DNA of 64,000 nt from Closterium sp. NIES-65 (GCA_948144175.1 CANXME010002420.1:124001-188000), one strand, 5' to 3'; numbered from the stretch's first letter, positions 33,379-44,068 are shown. Translations and numbers: made by a program. The notes: generated by a model from the sequence alone, not told the origin.

Positions 33379-35645
33379 TGTTCCCAACTCCTTGATTAAG
33401 AGGAGATGGAAGACAAAGCTACCAGCACTATGGCACCAGCACAGGACGACCTTGCTGGCCAGTCCTCTCGTCTCGTCTCCAGCAATGTCACTGCTGATCC
33501 CCAACAAGCCCGCTCAAGCTTGCTACCCCAAATGCTACTTGAACAAGCTCCTCTCGTGTCTGACAGTCTCAGGACGCGTTGAAAGTACAAATATCGCAGG
33601 ATCGTCTGCATATATCGATGATCCCCACAATCGAATGGGCAGATCGTTTGGCGAAACGTGGCGACCGCGACGTTGTAACGATCGCGGCTGAAAATTGACA
33701 GATTTCCCGCGAACAGTGATCACTCGCACTCTCACACTGTACAGACATTTTGGCCAGAAAGTGTACTGTAGCTTGGTTACAACTTAGTTAATAAGGACCC
33801 GATCCGCACATCGATCGTCTACTTTAACCGCGTCCTCAGCCTCGCTTGGATCAAGAAAACCCAATTTGATGTTGTGATGCGTGGTTTCGGTTGGGTTGGG
33901 TGAGGTGATAAACATCGTGCAGCCAAAGAGAGCATTGTTTGGTGCGGTATCCTTTATTGCCGCATTGCGCTCAGTTGACTTGCACAAGGCCCCATTGGTC
34001 CCACAGACATGACAATAACGAGGGGGAGGAAAGAAGCACCTTCGAGTCCTCCACACCACACCAGGTAGATGCGATGTATCTGTCGGTCACCTCACAGCTT
34101 GGTTCCCGCCAAACCCATCTTACAATTTTGGTTGGGGCCAACATCATAGACATGCAGATTAGTGTGGTAACCCTATGCATTGGTATGCAAAACCGTCGAT
34201 ACCCCACTTATAGAGTTATTAAAATATTGCCCTAGTCGCGTGTTCGTTTTAAAACAACGTTTTGATCCCTACCGCGCTTATCTTTGCGCTGAACTACGAT
34301 TTCTTCGGGCGACTGTATCTGCCAGATGAACAACTCTGTGCACTACACCTGACCCAAGAAAAGAATATAACCCAATCGGACAGGGATCGACTCAGGGAGG
34401 CATCAACCCTAAAAACAATGCCCTTTCTTGTGTTTAGGGTTGATCCCTCCGGATTTGCGTCCAGGTCCCTGGGGGTTTTATTTTGTTTTATGCCATGCCC
34501 TAACAGTTTCAGGTACGAAAATGTTGGGTGCAATCTAGTGTTACAAAATGGTTCCCGTATACTTTCATTCCAACAGAATTCTCCGTTAAATGTATCGTGC
34601 AATTTAGCGGAAATGTTTTGTCCGATGGAATCGTTTTTAGGCGCCAGACGGGGCGCGGTAAGAACCAAACATATTCGAAATAAATAACGCTATCGCATAT
34701 TTCTGCCTTTTTTGTGCTGCGTCAGCTGTCACACAGTGTTACACAGTGGCGTTACCAGACAAACTTGCGCAGCAGAACTGCGGTATCGACGGTTTTGCAT
34801 ACCATCGCCTAGGGTCGCCACACTAATTTGCATGTTTGTGATGTTGGCCCATTTTGGTTGGCTTGTGAGACACGGCGTTTGGGAAGCCAATGCCATAGTC
34901 AGAAAAACGTCAGATGCAGCAGCTGATTGGCAGTTGGGGTCAAGCGGTGATTCAGGATGCCTCCCGATAGCAGCGAAACAGAGTTTTCCTTAGTAACGGT
35001 ATCTTCGTTATACAGAACAATGATTAGGTGTAGACCTAATCAGCAGAATACTTATCGTAATGTGATCCCGAAGCGCATGTGCTGATAGCACAAATCACGT
35101 TCTCAGTCAGAAATTGTTCGCGCCTCAGAGAACGCTGCAGTGACTTTCAAGTGCTTCACGAAAATCACGAAAAAGCATTTGCAAAATTCAAAATGTAGCC
35201 TTCTTGACATCTGCAGGTTCGGACTGTAGTACTACGTATCCACGCGGCAAACCGCAGCGCAATGTCGTGCTCATGGCCGGCGAGGAGGGGAAAGGGGGAA
35301 AGCTGGTGCTGCTATTCTCTTTTGTTACTCCAGTCTCAGCTCTCGACTCTTGAGTCTTGAACTGCAGCTTGAAACTCATCGGTAATTAGCGAGCTGACAG
35401 TACAGTGGAGTTTCGGAATAAACCACTGTCGCAGTTTCCTGAGTGTCTCTAGCTGGTGGTTCCAGCAGGTTAGTTATTTCGTTCACGCAAGCTAGGAGCG
35501 CGTTCTGCTTTCTCGGAACCGGCGAATAAAACGGCAAAGGCCGGCGGGCCGCAAGACGTCGAAGCGCGTCATACACGTGTTAATAATAGGCCGTTCTACT
35601 GGGGGTAGAAGTCCCTTTCGAAGTTTCGAATGTTGCAATCACGAA
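33379..35645. other. Intergenic region with a long inverted repeat
   Basis: No gene was recognised between the C2 gene and the cytochrome b561 gene, which are divergently transcribed. The region holds the inverted repeat at 34136-34849 and a telobox hairpin at 34402-34444, described separately. Confidence 0.5.
34136..34849. repeat. Imperfect inverted repeat, arms about 68 bp
   Basis: Arms 34136-34204 and 34782-34849 are reverse complements with roughly a dozen differences. They share ggccaacatca, attagtgtgg and ggtatgcaaaaccgtcgata. The enclosed 577 bp have no coding signal. It could be a decayed foldback or MITE-like element; no clean target duplication was found. Confidence 0.6.
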
Positions 35646-35738
35646 CATAGGTACCAAGAAGTACCACAGACCTTGCCATAGGTACCAAGAAGTACCACAG
35701 ACCTTGCCATAGGTACCAAGAAGTACCACAGACCTTGC
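35646..35738 (+). repeat. Three perfect-looking 31-bp tandem repeats upstream of the cytochrome b561 gene
   Basis: Unit starts are at 35646, 35677 and 35708 (cataggtaccaagaagtacc...). The array ends 58 bp before the ATG at 35797, so it lies in the promoter or 5' UTR. Each unit contains the near-palindrome ggtaccaagaagtacc. Confidence 0.9.
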
Positions 35739-35796
35739 CAGTTACGCACATCAGAGAATTTTCGAGCAATCCGCGTTAAATCGAGTGCTTGTCGAA

Positions 35797-38039
35797 ATGT
35801 TTCCGAAGACACGCGTCTTCGACGCGCGGCTGACACGTGTCGCTCTTCTCCTGTTGGTCGGCGCGATCGTGGCTTACGGCGGCGCGCCATGCGAGCCGTC
35901 TTCCCTGCGCGGGTTCACCAATTCCGTTGACCTATCGGGAAACGGGTGAGTGGAAATGGGTCGAAATGGGTCGAAATGGGTGCGTGGGAATGCATGTGGG
36001 TGCAAATGTATGCGTGGAAACGGGTGAGTGGACATGACTGAGTGCACTGCGTGATCTAAATGTGCTTATCCGTGTAATGTGAAAAATATATTTCCTGTAA
36101 CGTGCACATCCGAATGTTGAGTAGAAGAAGCATTGTTGAAAGAAATGAGCCGAAGTGGGTGAGCGGAACGTGCTCATCTAAGCCCCGTCTTCGGCTCTCT
36201 TCCTCCGCCCTTCCCCCTCTCCCTCCCCCTCTCCGCTCTCCCGCCTCCCCCCACCCGCCCCGCCCCCAGTCTCGTGCTGCACTGGGCGCGCAACGCCTCT
36301 CATCTGCAGCTCGCACTAGAAGCCAAACCGGCCAGTGGGGCCGAGTCCGGCTGGTTCTCCCAGAAACTGGCCGTCGTTCATTCGCTAACCCCCACCCCTT
36401 GCACCACGCCTCTTTCCCGTGTCTCCTCCAGTCTCGTGCTGCACTGGGCGCGCAACGCCCCGCACTTGCAGTTCGGACTAGAAGCCAAACCGGCCAGTGG
36501 GGCCGAGTCCGGCTGGTTCTCCCAGAAACTGGCCGTCGTTCATTCGCTAACCCCCACCCCTTGCACCGCGCCTCTTTCCCGTGTCTCCTCCAGTCTCGTG
36601 CTGCACTGGGCGCGCAACGCCTCGCACTTGCAGTTCGCACTAGAAGCCAAACCCGCCAGTGGGGCCGAGTCCGGCTGGTTCTCCGTCGGCTGGACGGCAA
36701 ACCGTGGCCGTATGTACCCCGCGGATTGCGTGATTGGGAACCTTCCGGGAAGCAGCGTGCGCGCGTATCGGATCTCCGGATACAGCCGGTCTGACGTGGC
36801 GCCTTCTGATAGGTTCAAGATTGGAAGGCCTGTGCTGTCAGGGGGAAGTAATGGCGGGACAATCATAAGGTAAGAAAACAACGCCAGGAAGAATCCACTT
36901 GTTTTTTGACAAGTGAGGTCAGAGAGTTGGGAGAGGGGGCTGTCAAAAGTAACGGCAGGAAGAATCCAAAATGAGAAAGCAAGGGAGATCCCGGAGTAGA
37001 GGAGCGTACCGAAAGTAATGGCAGCTGCAGCAGCATTTGAGTTTTTTGCCCCCTTCCCACTTGCTCTCTCCTCCTCAACTCCCCCCCTCGAGCCACCCTT
37101 CTTCTGCCTGCAGGTTCTCCCGATCAATGGGGAGACGGGAGTGGCGGTACCAGTGAGTTTCAGTGGCAGCAGCAGCAGCAGCAGCATCTGGCCCTTATCC
37201 CTCCCGTCCCGCCTCTCTCCTCCGTCCCACTCTCTCTCCTCTCTGCAGGTTCTCTCGTTTCCGAGGGGATGGAGGGACGGTTCCAGTGAGTTTCAGCGGC
37301 AGCAGCAGCCTCATCTGGGCTTTCTCTGAGTCTGGATCGACTGAGCTGGCCTTCCATGGCGACAACGCGTGAGTGAAGGAGTCAGTGATTGAGTGAGGGA
37401 GTGGTTGAGTGAGTGAGTGAGAGTGAGTGAGTGAGTGAGTGAGGGAACCTATGATGGTGGCTTTCAGTGGCAGCAGCAACCTCATCTGGGCTTTCTCTGA
37501 GTCTGGATCGATTGAGCTGGCTTTTCATGGCGACAACGCGTGAGTAAGGGAGCAAGTGAGTGAGTTTGAGTGAGTGAGGGAGAGAGTGGGTGAGTGAGAG
37601 ACGTATGTGTGAGGAGCCAATGCTGGTGAGTCTGGATCGACTGAGCTGGCCTTCCATAGCAACAACGCGTGAGTGAGGGAGTCGGTGGTTGAGTGAGTGA
37701 GTGAGAGAGTTTGTAAGTGAGTTTGAATGAGTGAGTGAGTGAGTGAGAGATTTTGTGAGTGAGTGAACCCTGTGGTCAGTGATTGAGTTTGTGAGTCAGT
37801 GGTTGAGTGAGGTTCGATGAATATGGACTTCTCCTGTGCGGCTGCACCCTCTAGCTCAGTAGGTGATAAATGAGAAACCTAATCCCACTCAAACGTTTCT
37901 TTCCGTCCCTTCCATCCTGTTACTCAGAGGTTCAATGAATGTGGACTTCTCATGTGCGTCTGCACCTTCCAGCTCACAAGGAGGAGGAGGTGGTGGTGGT
38001 GGTGGCATTGGTGACAATGATGCTGGCATGGGTGGTGGA

Positions 38040-38070
<31 letters not shown>

Positions 38071-38282
38071 CATATGATAATGATGACAGGGATGAGGGTG
38101 ATTTTGAGAGGGGGGGTGATGATGGTGGTGATGATAACGAGGAGGGGGACGAGAAGGATTATGGGCGATGGAAGGAGAGGCATAATGATAAAGATGATGA
38201 TGATGGGAATGATGTTATGGATGATGGTAATGATAATGATGATATCAAGAGGGGAGAGGATGGGGATAATGATGGGGATAAC

Positions 38283-38326
<44 letters not shown>

Positions 38327-41300
38327 GGATGAGGATGAGAGATACGGGAAGGAGGGTAATGGCTCCTCAAATGGTGATGGTGATGGTGATGGTGATAAGG
38401 AAGACGTTGAGAGTGGGGATGATGATGATGCGGATCAATATGATGATAGGTTTGGGGAGGTGGATAATGATGGTGATGATGACGATGATGCTCATAAGGA
38501 GGAAAATGGAGGGAACCAGTCATTGGCATCCACGTCAGCAGTCTCTTCTGACAGTGACAGTGGCAGCGGCAGTGGCAGGGGCAACGTGGCATGTGAGCCG
38601 TCACCCCTGCCTGGCTATGCGTGCTCCATTCAACTTCAAGGCAACGAGTGAGTGGGATGGGGAAGAGTGAAGAGCAGAGTGAGTGGCAGGGGCAGGGACA
38701 GGAGCAGGAGCAGTGTGGCATGTGAGCCGTCACCCCTGCCTGGTTATGCATGCTCCATTCGACTCAAAGGCAACGAGTGAGTAAATAAGAAGAGAGTGAG
38801 TGGGTCAGGGGAAAGTGAGTGGGTTAGGGGAAAGAGAGTGGGTTAGGGGAAAGTGAGTGGGTTAGGGGAAAGTGAGTGGCGGTGGCAGGGGCAGGGTGGC
38901 ATGTGAGCCGTCGCCCCTGCCTGACTATGCGTGCTCCATTCGACTCAAAGGCAACGAGTCAGTGCGGATGGGGGGGGCGTGAGTGGCAATGGCAAGGAGC
39001 AGGGTGGCATGTGAGCCGTTGAACCGGCCTGACTATGCGTCCTCCATTCGACTTAAAGGCAACAAGTGAGTGGGGACGGGGAACAAGGGAGAGAGTGAGT
39101 GCAGATGGTATGAACTGTATTAGATGCAATGAGTGAGTGCAAGGAAGACTTCGTTGCAATGCAATGCATTTATCTCGCAATGAATTGCATTGCATGCATT
39201 TCATGTGAGGCGTCAAAGTGCATATATGTGTGTTCCATTTGACTAAGACATTGAGTGAGTAGAGAGGGGGGGGGAGCGGGTGAGGACGGGGAAGAGTGAG
39301 CGGTAAAAGTTGAGAGAGTGGGGCAGGGATGTTGTTGAGAGGGGCGGGGCGGGAGTAAGGAGAGTGAGCCCACACCCTCTGAGTGAGCCCACACCCTCTG
39401 AGTGAGCCCACACCCTCTGAGTGAGCCCACACCCTCTGAGTGAGCCCACACCCTCTGAGTGAGCCCACACCCTCTGAGTGAGCCCACACCCTCTGAGTGA
39501 GCCCACACCCTCTGAGTGAGCCCACACCCTCTGAGTGACTTTTGATATAAAATGTCTCTCAGAGAGAGGGTGTCTTTGAGTCGAGGGTGACTCCTGATTG
39601 CGCCCTTCATTACCCACACACCCGCTGACTTCTCTGACTTTTCATACTTAAATACCTCTGAGAAGTGACTGTTGTCATCCCCCTGTTCCACCCTTCGACT
39701 CCCTAATCACATTTCTCCCCCCACCTCCTTTCTCCCTTCCTGTTTCATCCTCCACTGGAAACCCGGGTAACAAATTTCACATCCGCTCTCTTCCACCCCC
39801 CTGTCCTATGTCCCTTTCCCCCCTTTCCAGTTTCATCCTTCACTGGAAAACTGGGGCTGATACAATAGCAATGGCTGCTGACGTGGCGACGTCTGGTTGG
39901 GTGGCAGTTGGATGGTCCAGCAGCGGCAAGATGTACCCCGCTGATGCAGCCATTGGGAATCTGCCACGTGGCACTCTCGCCAATGGGGCGGCGGTGGGAG
40001 CATACCACCTCAGCGGGTATGGCCTGTCTGACGTGGCGCTGACGTCATCATTTGAGCTCACCAACACATCGGCCACCACAGCGAATGGGAGAACCACCAT
40101 CACGTAAGTGTCGAGCGTTTTTTAAATTTCCTTATCCAGCCTGAGCGGTCGGATTTTTTTTTTCCCCTAAACCCTCTCTTGACTCCTCTTCTGCACAATA
40201 ATATATGAGCACAATCACGGAAATACAACTTCATAAGTAGGCTGCGTGATCCACATGTCAGATGTGTCAGGATGGCCGTGTTGGTCTAAGGCGCCAGTTT
40301 CAGGTCTTGGTCCGAAAGGGCATGGGTTCAGAACCCATTCCTGCCATGATCGCCCATAGATTTTGTCTCTTCTTCATCCTCTTCCTTGTCTCGCCCCCTT
40401 TATCTTGTTTCACCCCCTTTCTCCCCACCTTACATTTTTCCTCCCTCTTAGCACCAGCAGCGCCATCTTTGTTAGCCTTTTCAGCACTCGCCATGTCGAA
40501 TCTTAGACCCTTCTTCCCCAATCCATTTCCCCACCTCTTTCCCTTTCCCACATCTCTCTATCCCTTCCCTCACCCCTGTCGCCATCTGTACTGTACCCAA
40601 TACCCTCCCACCCATCTTCCTTTCGGTCTTTATGGGGTGTTAGCATCCTCTGAACCTCAAATTCAAGGGTTCGAGCATCCCTTCCTTCCAAACCCCACAT
40701 TGCTGCCCCTTTCCCCCGTTATCCCTTTATCCTCTTCTTCTCCCACTCCTCCCCATTTCCCGCTATCCCCCATGCAGCTTTGAACAGCCCTCTGGACCGG
40801 ACTCTCCTCGCCTCCTTCACCTGCTATTCCCCCATCCTCCATCCATTCCCCGCAGCTTTGAACGAGCCTTCTGGGGCCGCACCCCCCCTCCCCCTCTCTC
40901 CCCCCTCCTTCACCCGCTATTCCCCATCCTCCATTCTTTTCCCTGCAGCTTCGAACAAGCCCTCTGGACCCGCACTCCTCCACCCCCCCCCCCCCCCCCC
41001 CGGTCCCCATCCGCAGCAGTGGCGCCTGGGCCTTGTCTCTCCTCCCCTTCATCCGTATCGTCTACCCACAACCCCTCTCCCCTATCCTCAATTCGCTTGC
41101 AGCTTCGAGCGACCCCTCTCAGTGGGAGCCGTCCCCATCAGCAGCCGCGGTGCCACCAGCGTGCTCTGGGCCTTCTCTCGCTCCGACTCGCAGCAACTGG
41201 ACGACCACGGCCCCAACGAGTGAGTGCACAGGCTTTAAGGAGACGGGGGGGGGGGGGGGGGATAGAACTTTATGGGATGAGCACCGCTGTGTGCTCCTCT

Positions 41301-44068
41301 GGGCCTTCTCTCGCTCCGACTCGCAGCAACTGGACGACCATGGGCCCAACGAGTGAGTGCTGTGCAGTGGGGAGGAAGGAAGGGCTATAGTATGGCTGGG
41401 CTTGCATTCTCTGGGCCTTCTCGTGCTGTGACTCGCTAGAATCAGCAAACAGGGGCTCCGTTAGAATCAACTTTGTTTCAGGCACAGTGGAGGTTGAGGA
41501 ATCAAGCAGAATTGTTGAAACACTTTATGCGGCAGCCTATTTCAGTGGCAACCAGCTCACTTACTCATCTCTCCTCCCCTTCCTAACCCACCTCAGAGGC
41601 TCTGTTACAGTCAACTTCACTAGCAGGGGCTTCTCTAGAAGTTGAAACACTCTCTGCGGCAGCCAATTTCAGTGGCAACCAGCTCACTTACTCATCTCTC
41701 CTTCCCTTCTTTTCAATCCCCCCTCATCCTGCCACCCCACCCCACCCCCAATTTCATTCCATACCCGTGTGCCTTACAAACAGAGGCACTGTCGCAATCA
41801 ACTTCGTTTCAGGCACAGTGGAAGTTGAGGAACCAAGCAGCAGCGCCGAAGCACTCTATATTGCGCACGGGTGGATTCTCACTGTAGCTTTTGGCATTCT
41901 CATGCCTGCGGCCATGCTTATATCGAGGATATTCCTCTCTGATAAGCCTGCTTCAGATTTTGGTGCAGCAGCTGCACAGGCAGCAGAAGAAGAAAGGGAA
42001 GCAGAGGCAACGGGAGGGAGATTAGGGTTTCCAGGTCAGGCAACGTTGCACGAAGAGAGGGACTTTGAGCATATGCATTTGAAATCAGCTAGAGATGCAG
42101 CACAGTATGCCTCAGGGGAAGCAGGAAAAGCGTCAGCAGCAGCAGGAGCAGCAGCAGGAGAAGCAGCAGCAGAGAGTGGGATGCCTGGTACTGGTACTAC
42201 TGCAAGCAGGGGAAAGCCTTGGATCTCCAAGGCACATGCATTCGAGGCCCACAAGTGGATCATGCTCCTCGCTGTCACGCTCTCATTGGTCGGAATCATC
42301 ATGGCGTTTGTCCAAAAAGGATCGAGCTCCCTGCAGTCGACACATGGCAGGCTGGGATTGGCCGTGCTGCTGCTGATCTTCCTCCAGCCAATCATTGGAC
42401 AGCTGAGGCCTGTCAAGGGCCACGTGTCGCGACGCTATTGGTTCGCGCTGCATTGGGTGGTGGGAGTGGCGATTGTGGCAATGGCTTGGAGCAACATGTT
42501 CCTTGGGCTTGACCTTGCAAGCAGCAGATTCGGCTACAACCTTGAAGTGAGTCTCGCAACCCCCTTTTTTGTTCTGTGTGAGATTCGGTTTGTGGGTCTA
42601 CTCATTGAATGGCTTGGAGCAACATGTTCCTTGGGCTCGACCTCGCAAGCAGCAGATTTGGTTACAACCTTGAGGTGAGTTGCTGCATGCATGGTGTGTG
42701 GCTGTGGCTATGGTGTGTGACTGTGGCTATGGTGTGTGACTGTGGCTATGGTGTGTGGCTGTGGCTATGGTGTGTGGCTGTGGCTATGGTGTGTGGCTGT
42801 GGCTATGGTGTGTGGCTGTGGCTATGGTGTGTGGCTGTGGCTATGGTGTGTGGCTGTGGCTATGGTGTGTGGCTGTGGCTATGGTGTGTGGCTGTGGCTA
42901 TGGTGTGTGGCTGTGGCTATGGTGTGTGGCTGTGGCTATGGTGTGTGGCTGTGGCTATGGTGTGTGGCTGTGGCTATGGTGTGTGGCTGTGGCTATGGTG
43001 TGTGGCTGTGGCTATGGTGTGTGGCTGTGGCTATGGTGTGTGGCTGTGGCTATGGTGTGTGGTTGTGGCTATGGTGTGTGGTTGTGGCTATGGTGTGTGG
43101 CTGTGGCTATGGTGTTCGGCTGTGGCTATGGTGTGTGGTGATGTGACTTGAATCCTGATTATGGCAATGGCTTGGAGCAACATGTTTCTTGGGCTCGACC
43201 TTGCAAGCAGCCGATTCAGCTACAACCTTGAAGTGAGTCTGGCAAACCACTTTTTTGTTCTGATTGAGATTCGGTTTGTGGGTCTACTCATTGAATGGCT
43301 TGGAGCAACATGTTTCTTGGGCTCGACCTTGCAAGCTCAACCCTGCAGCCAATTTGGCTACAGCCTTGATGTGAGTCTAGCTACCATTTTCTGGTTTTTG
43401 AGGCGCCTCAAAAACCACCTCATTGCATACAGCTTTGATGTGAGTCTAGCAACCATTTTCTTCTTGTCGTTCTTTCGTAGTAAGAAGAAAGCTGCATCGC
43501 TGCCCTTGGCCACAAGTTACAACCTTTCTTGGCTCACGCTTTGAGTTTCGTCTAGTTTCTTCTGCTATTTGAATGTATTGTCTGTGGTCATGCATGTCTA
43601 TGATTGCGATGCGGATTATGAGCTCCTTGGGATATTCAAGAAAACGCATTTTTATGCACCATCTTGACTTGAATGTCACTGCCTTTTTCTCCATTTTCTT
43701 CCCTGTTCTTTTAGGTCCCAGTTTTGAACTTGCTCCCCACCCGGTTATGCAGTTCGGCCTTTGTACACTGGCTACAGTCATAATAGGAACTCAACATCAA
43801 CCTTTCCTTCGTGTTCCCTATCTCCCCCGCCCCCCTCTCCTCCCCCTCCGCCCTCCACTTCTCTCATTCTCCCCCCTTTCATCCTATACTGGATTGTATG
43901 CAGTGGTATTACATTGCATTCGCAGTTATGATTGGTCTCTTCACTCTAGCTTATGCTATTGATTTCGCCTGGGACCAAGTCGGGTTCTGCATGCTTCGAT
44001 ATAAGCAGTCTAATGTCGAATCGGAGCCACTCAACTCCAAAGAAGTGGAGGTCATTATGATGTTGTAA
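35797..44068 (+). CDS. Double-DOMON cytochrome b561 (CYBDOM) membrane protein
   Basis: Eight exons join in phase: 35797-35945, 36594-36869, 37249-37368, 37928-38647, 39831-40103, 41103-41219, 41784-42546 and 43904-44068; 860 residues. Residues 15-30 are a signal peptide (RVALLLLVGAIVAYG). Two DOMON modules follow at about 50-180 and 422-550 (LHWARN...SGWFSVGW...MYPADCVIGN; LHWKTG...SGWVAVGW...MYPADAAIGN), each preceded by a CEPS...GN exon. An Asp-rich insert fills about 205-390. The b561 core has five membrane segments; His in AHGW, AHKW, STHG and ALHW fit the four haem ligands. Family role: transmembrane electron transfer, often from ascorbate, with DOMON binding haem or sugar outside. An Ala-rich loop of about 100 residues between helices 1 and 2 is unusual. 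Six of seven donors are GTGAGT or GTAAGT/GTAAGA. Each intron holds exon-edge copies. Confidence 0.9.
36270..36593 (+). repeat. Two extra 162-bp copies upstream of exon 2
   Basis: Copies start at 36270 and 36432; the exon-2 acceptor copy starts at 36594. Each begins TCTCGTGCTGCACTGG after an AG. The unit is 54 codons and all three copies are open in one frame. Splicing to the first AG would therefore add 108 residues without a stop. Confidence 0.93.
37114..37192 (+). repeat. Decoy copy of exon 3 start in intron 2
   Basis: gcctgcag then GTTCTCCCGATCAATGG and GTGAGTTTCAGTGGCAGC repeat the exon 3 start (37249), but the frame is shifted, so it cannot replace exon 3. Confidence 0.8.
37462..37860 (+). 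repeat. Exon 3 end copies and exon 4 start copy in intron 3
   Basis: 37462-37539 and 37628-37668 repeat the end of exon 3 (GAGTCTGGATCGA...AACGC) with a following GTGAGT donor. 37810-37860 repeats the start of exon 4 (ATGGACTTCTCCTGTGCG). Between them is (GAGT)n sequence. Confidence 0.88.
38715..39255 (+). repeat. Four decayed copies of the exon 4 end in intron 4
   Basis: Copies at about 38715-38777, 38896-38957, 39003-39067 and 39200-39255 repeat the exon 4 end (CATGTGAGCCGTC...GGCAACGA, 38586-38647), most with a GTGAGT or GTCAGT donor. Decay increases with distance from the exon. Confidence 0.9.
39363..39537 (+). repeat. 19-bp tandem repeat, nine copies, containing GAGTGAG
   Basis: Unit gagtgagcccacaccctct repeats perfectly about nine times in intron 4. 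Each unit contains the core of the splice-donor context seen in this gene. Confidence 0.95.
40266..40346 (+). tRNA. tRNA-Leu(CAG)-like gene in intron 5
   Basis: The sequence follows the plant tRNA-Leu pattern: acceptor GTCAGGA...TCCTGCC with one mismatch, GGTCTAAGGCGCC D-arm region, anticodon loop TTCAGGT (CAG), short variable arm TCCGAAAGGGC, T-arm ATGGGTTCAGAACCCAT and discriminator A. A TTTT tract follows near 40361. The A box has an extra T (GTGTTGG where GAGTGG is usual), and the anticodon stem has a wobble and a mismatch, so it may be a pseudogene. It is sense-oriented inside the intron. Confidence 0.65.
40778..40990 (+). repeat. Three decoy copies of the exon 6 start in intron 5
   Basis: AG acceptors followed by CTTTGAACAGCCC (40778), CTTTGAACGAGCC (40856) and CTTCGAACAAGCC (40949) repeat the exon 6 start CTTCGAGCGACCC (41103). 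They lie in a pyrimidine-rich stretch, so acceptor strength is repeated too. Confidence 0.88.
41290..41640 (+). repeat. Exon 6 end copies and exon 7 start copies in intron 6
   Basis: 41290-41351 repeats the exon 6 end (GGGCCTTCTCTCGCTCC...CCCAACGA) with its GTGAGT. 41407-41440 is a weaker copy. 41453-41505 and 41595-41640 repeat the exon 7 start (GTTAGAATCAACTTTG, GTTACAGTCAACTTCAC against GTCGCAATCAACTTCG). Confidence 0.85.
42606..43446 (+). repeat. Exon 7 end copies and 19-bp minisatellite in intron 7
   Basis: Copies of the exon 7 end (ATGGCTTGGAGCAACATG...AACCTTGAAGTGAGT) lie at 42606-42675, 43160-43234 and 43293-43372, with a fragment at about 43425-43446. Between the first two is a 19-bp minisatellite (ctgtggctatggtgtgtgg, about 42700-43135, roughly 23 units). 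It is open in all three frames, which explains the long ORFs there. Confidence 0.9.

Noticed and set aside
39363..39537. CRISPR-like regular repeats
   Set aside because: The 19-bp units are directly adjacent with no spacers and lie in a eukaryotic intron.
42609..43151. Three overlapping Cys/Val/Trp-rich frames
   Set aside because: They are the three readings of a 19-bp minisatellite inside intron 7.
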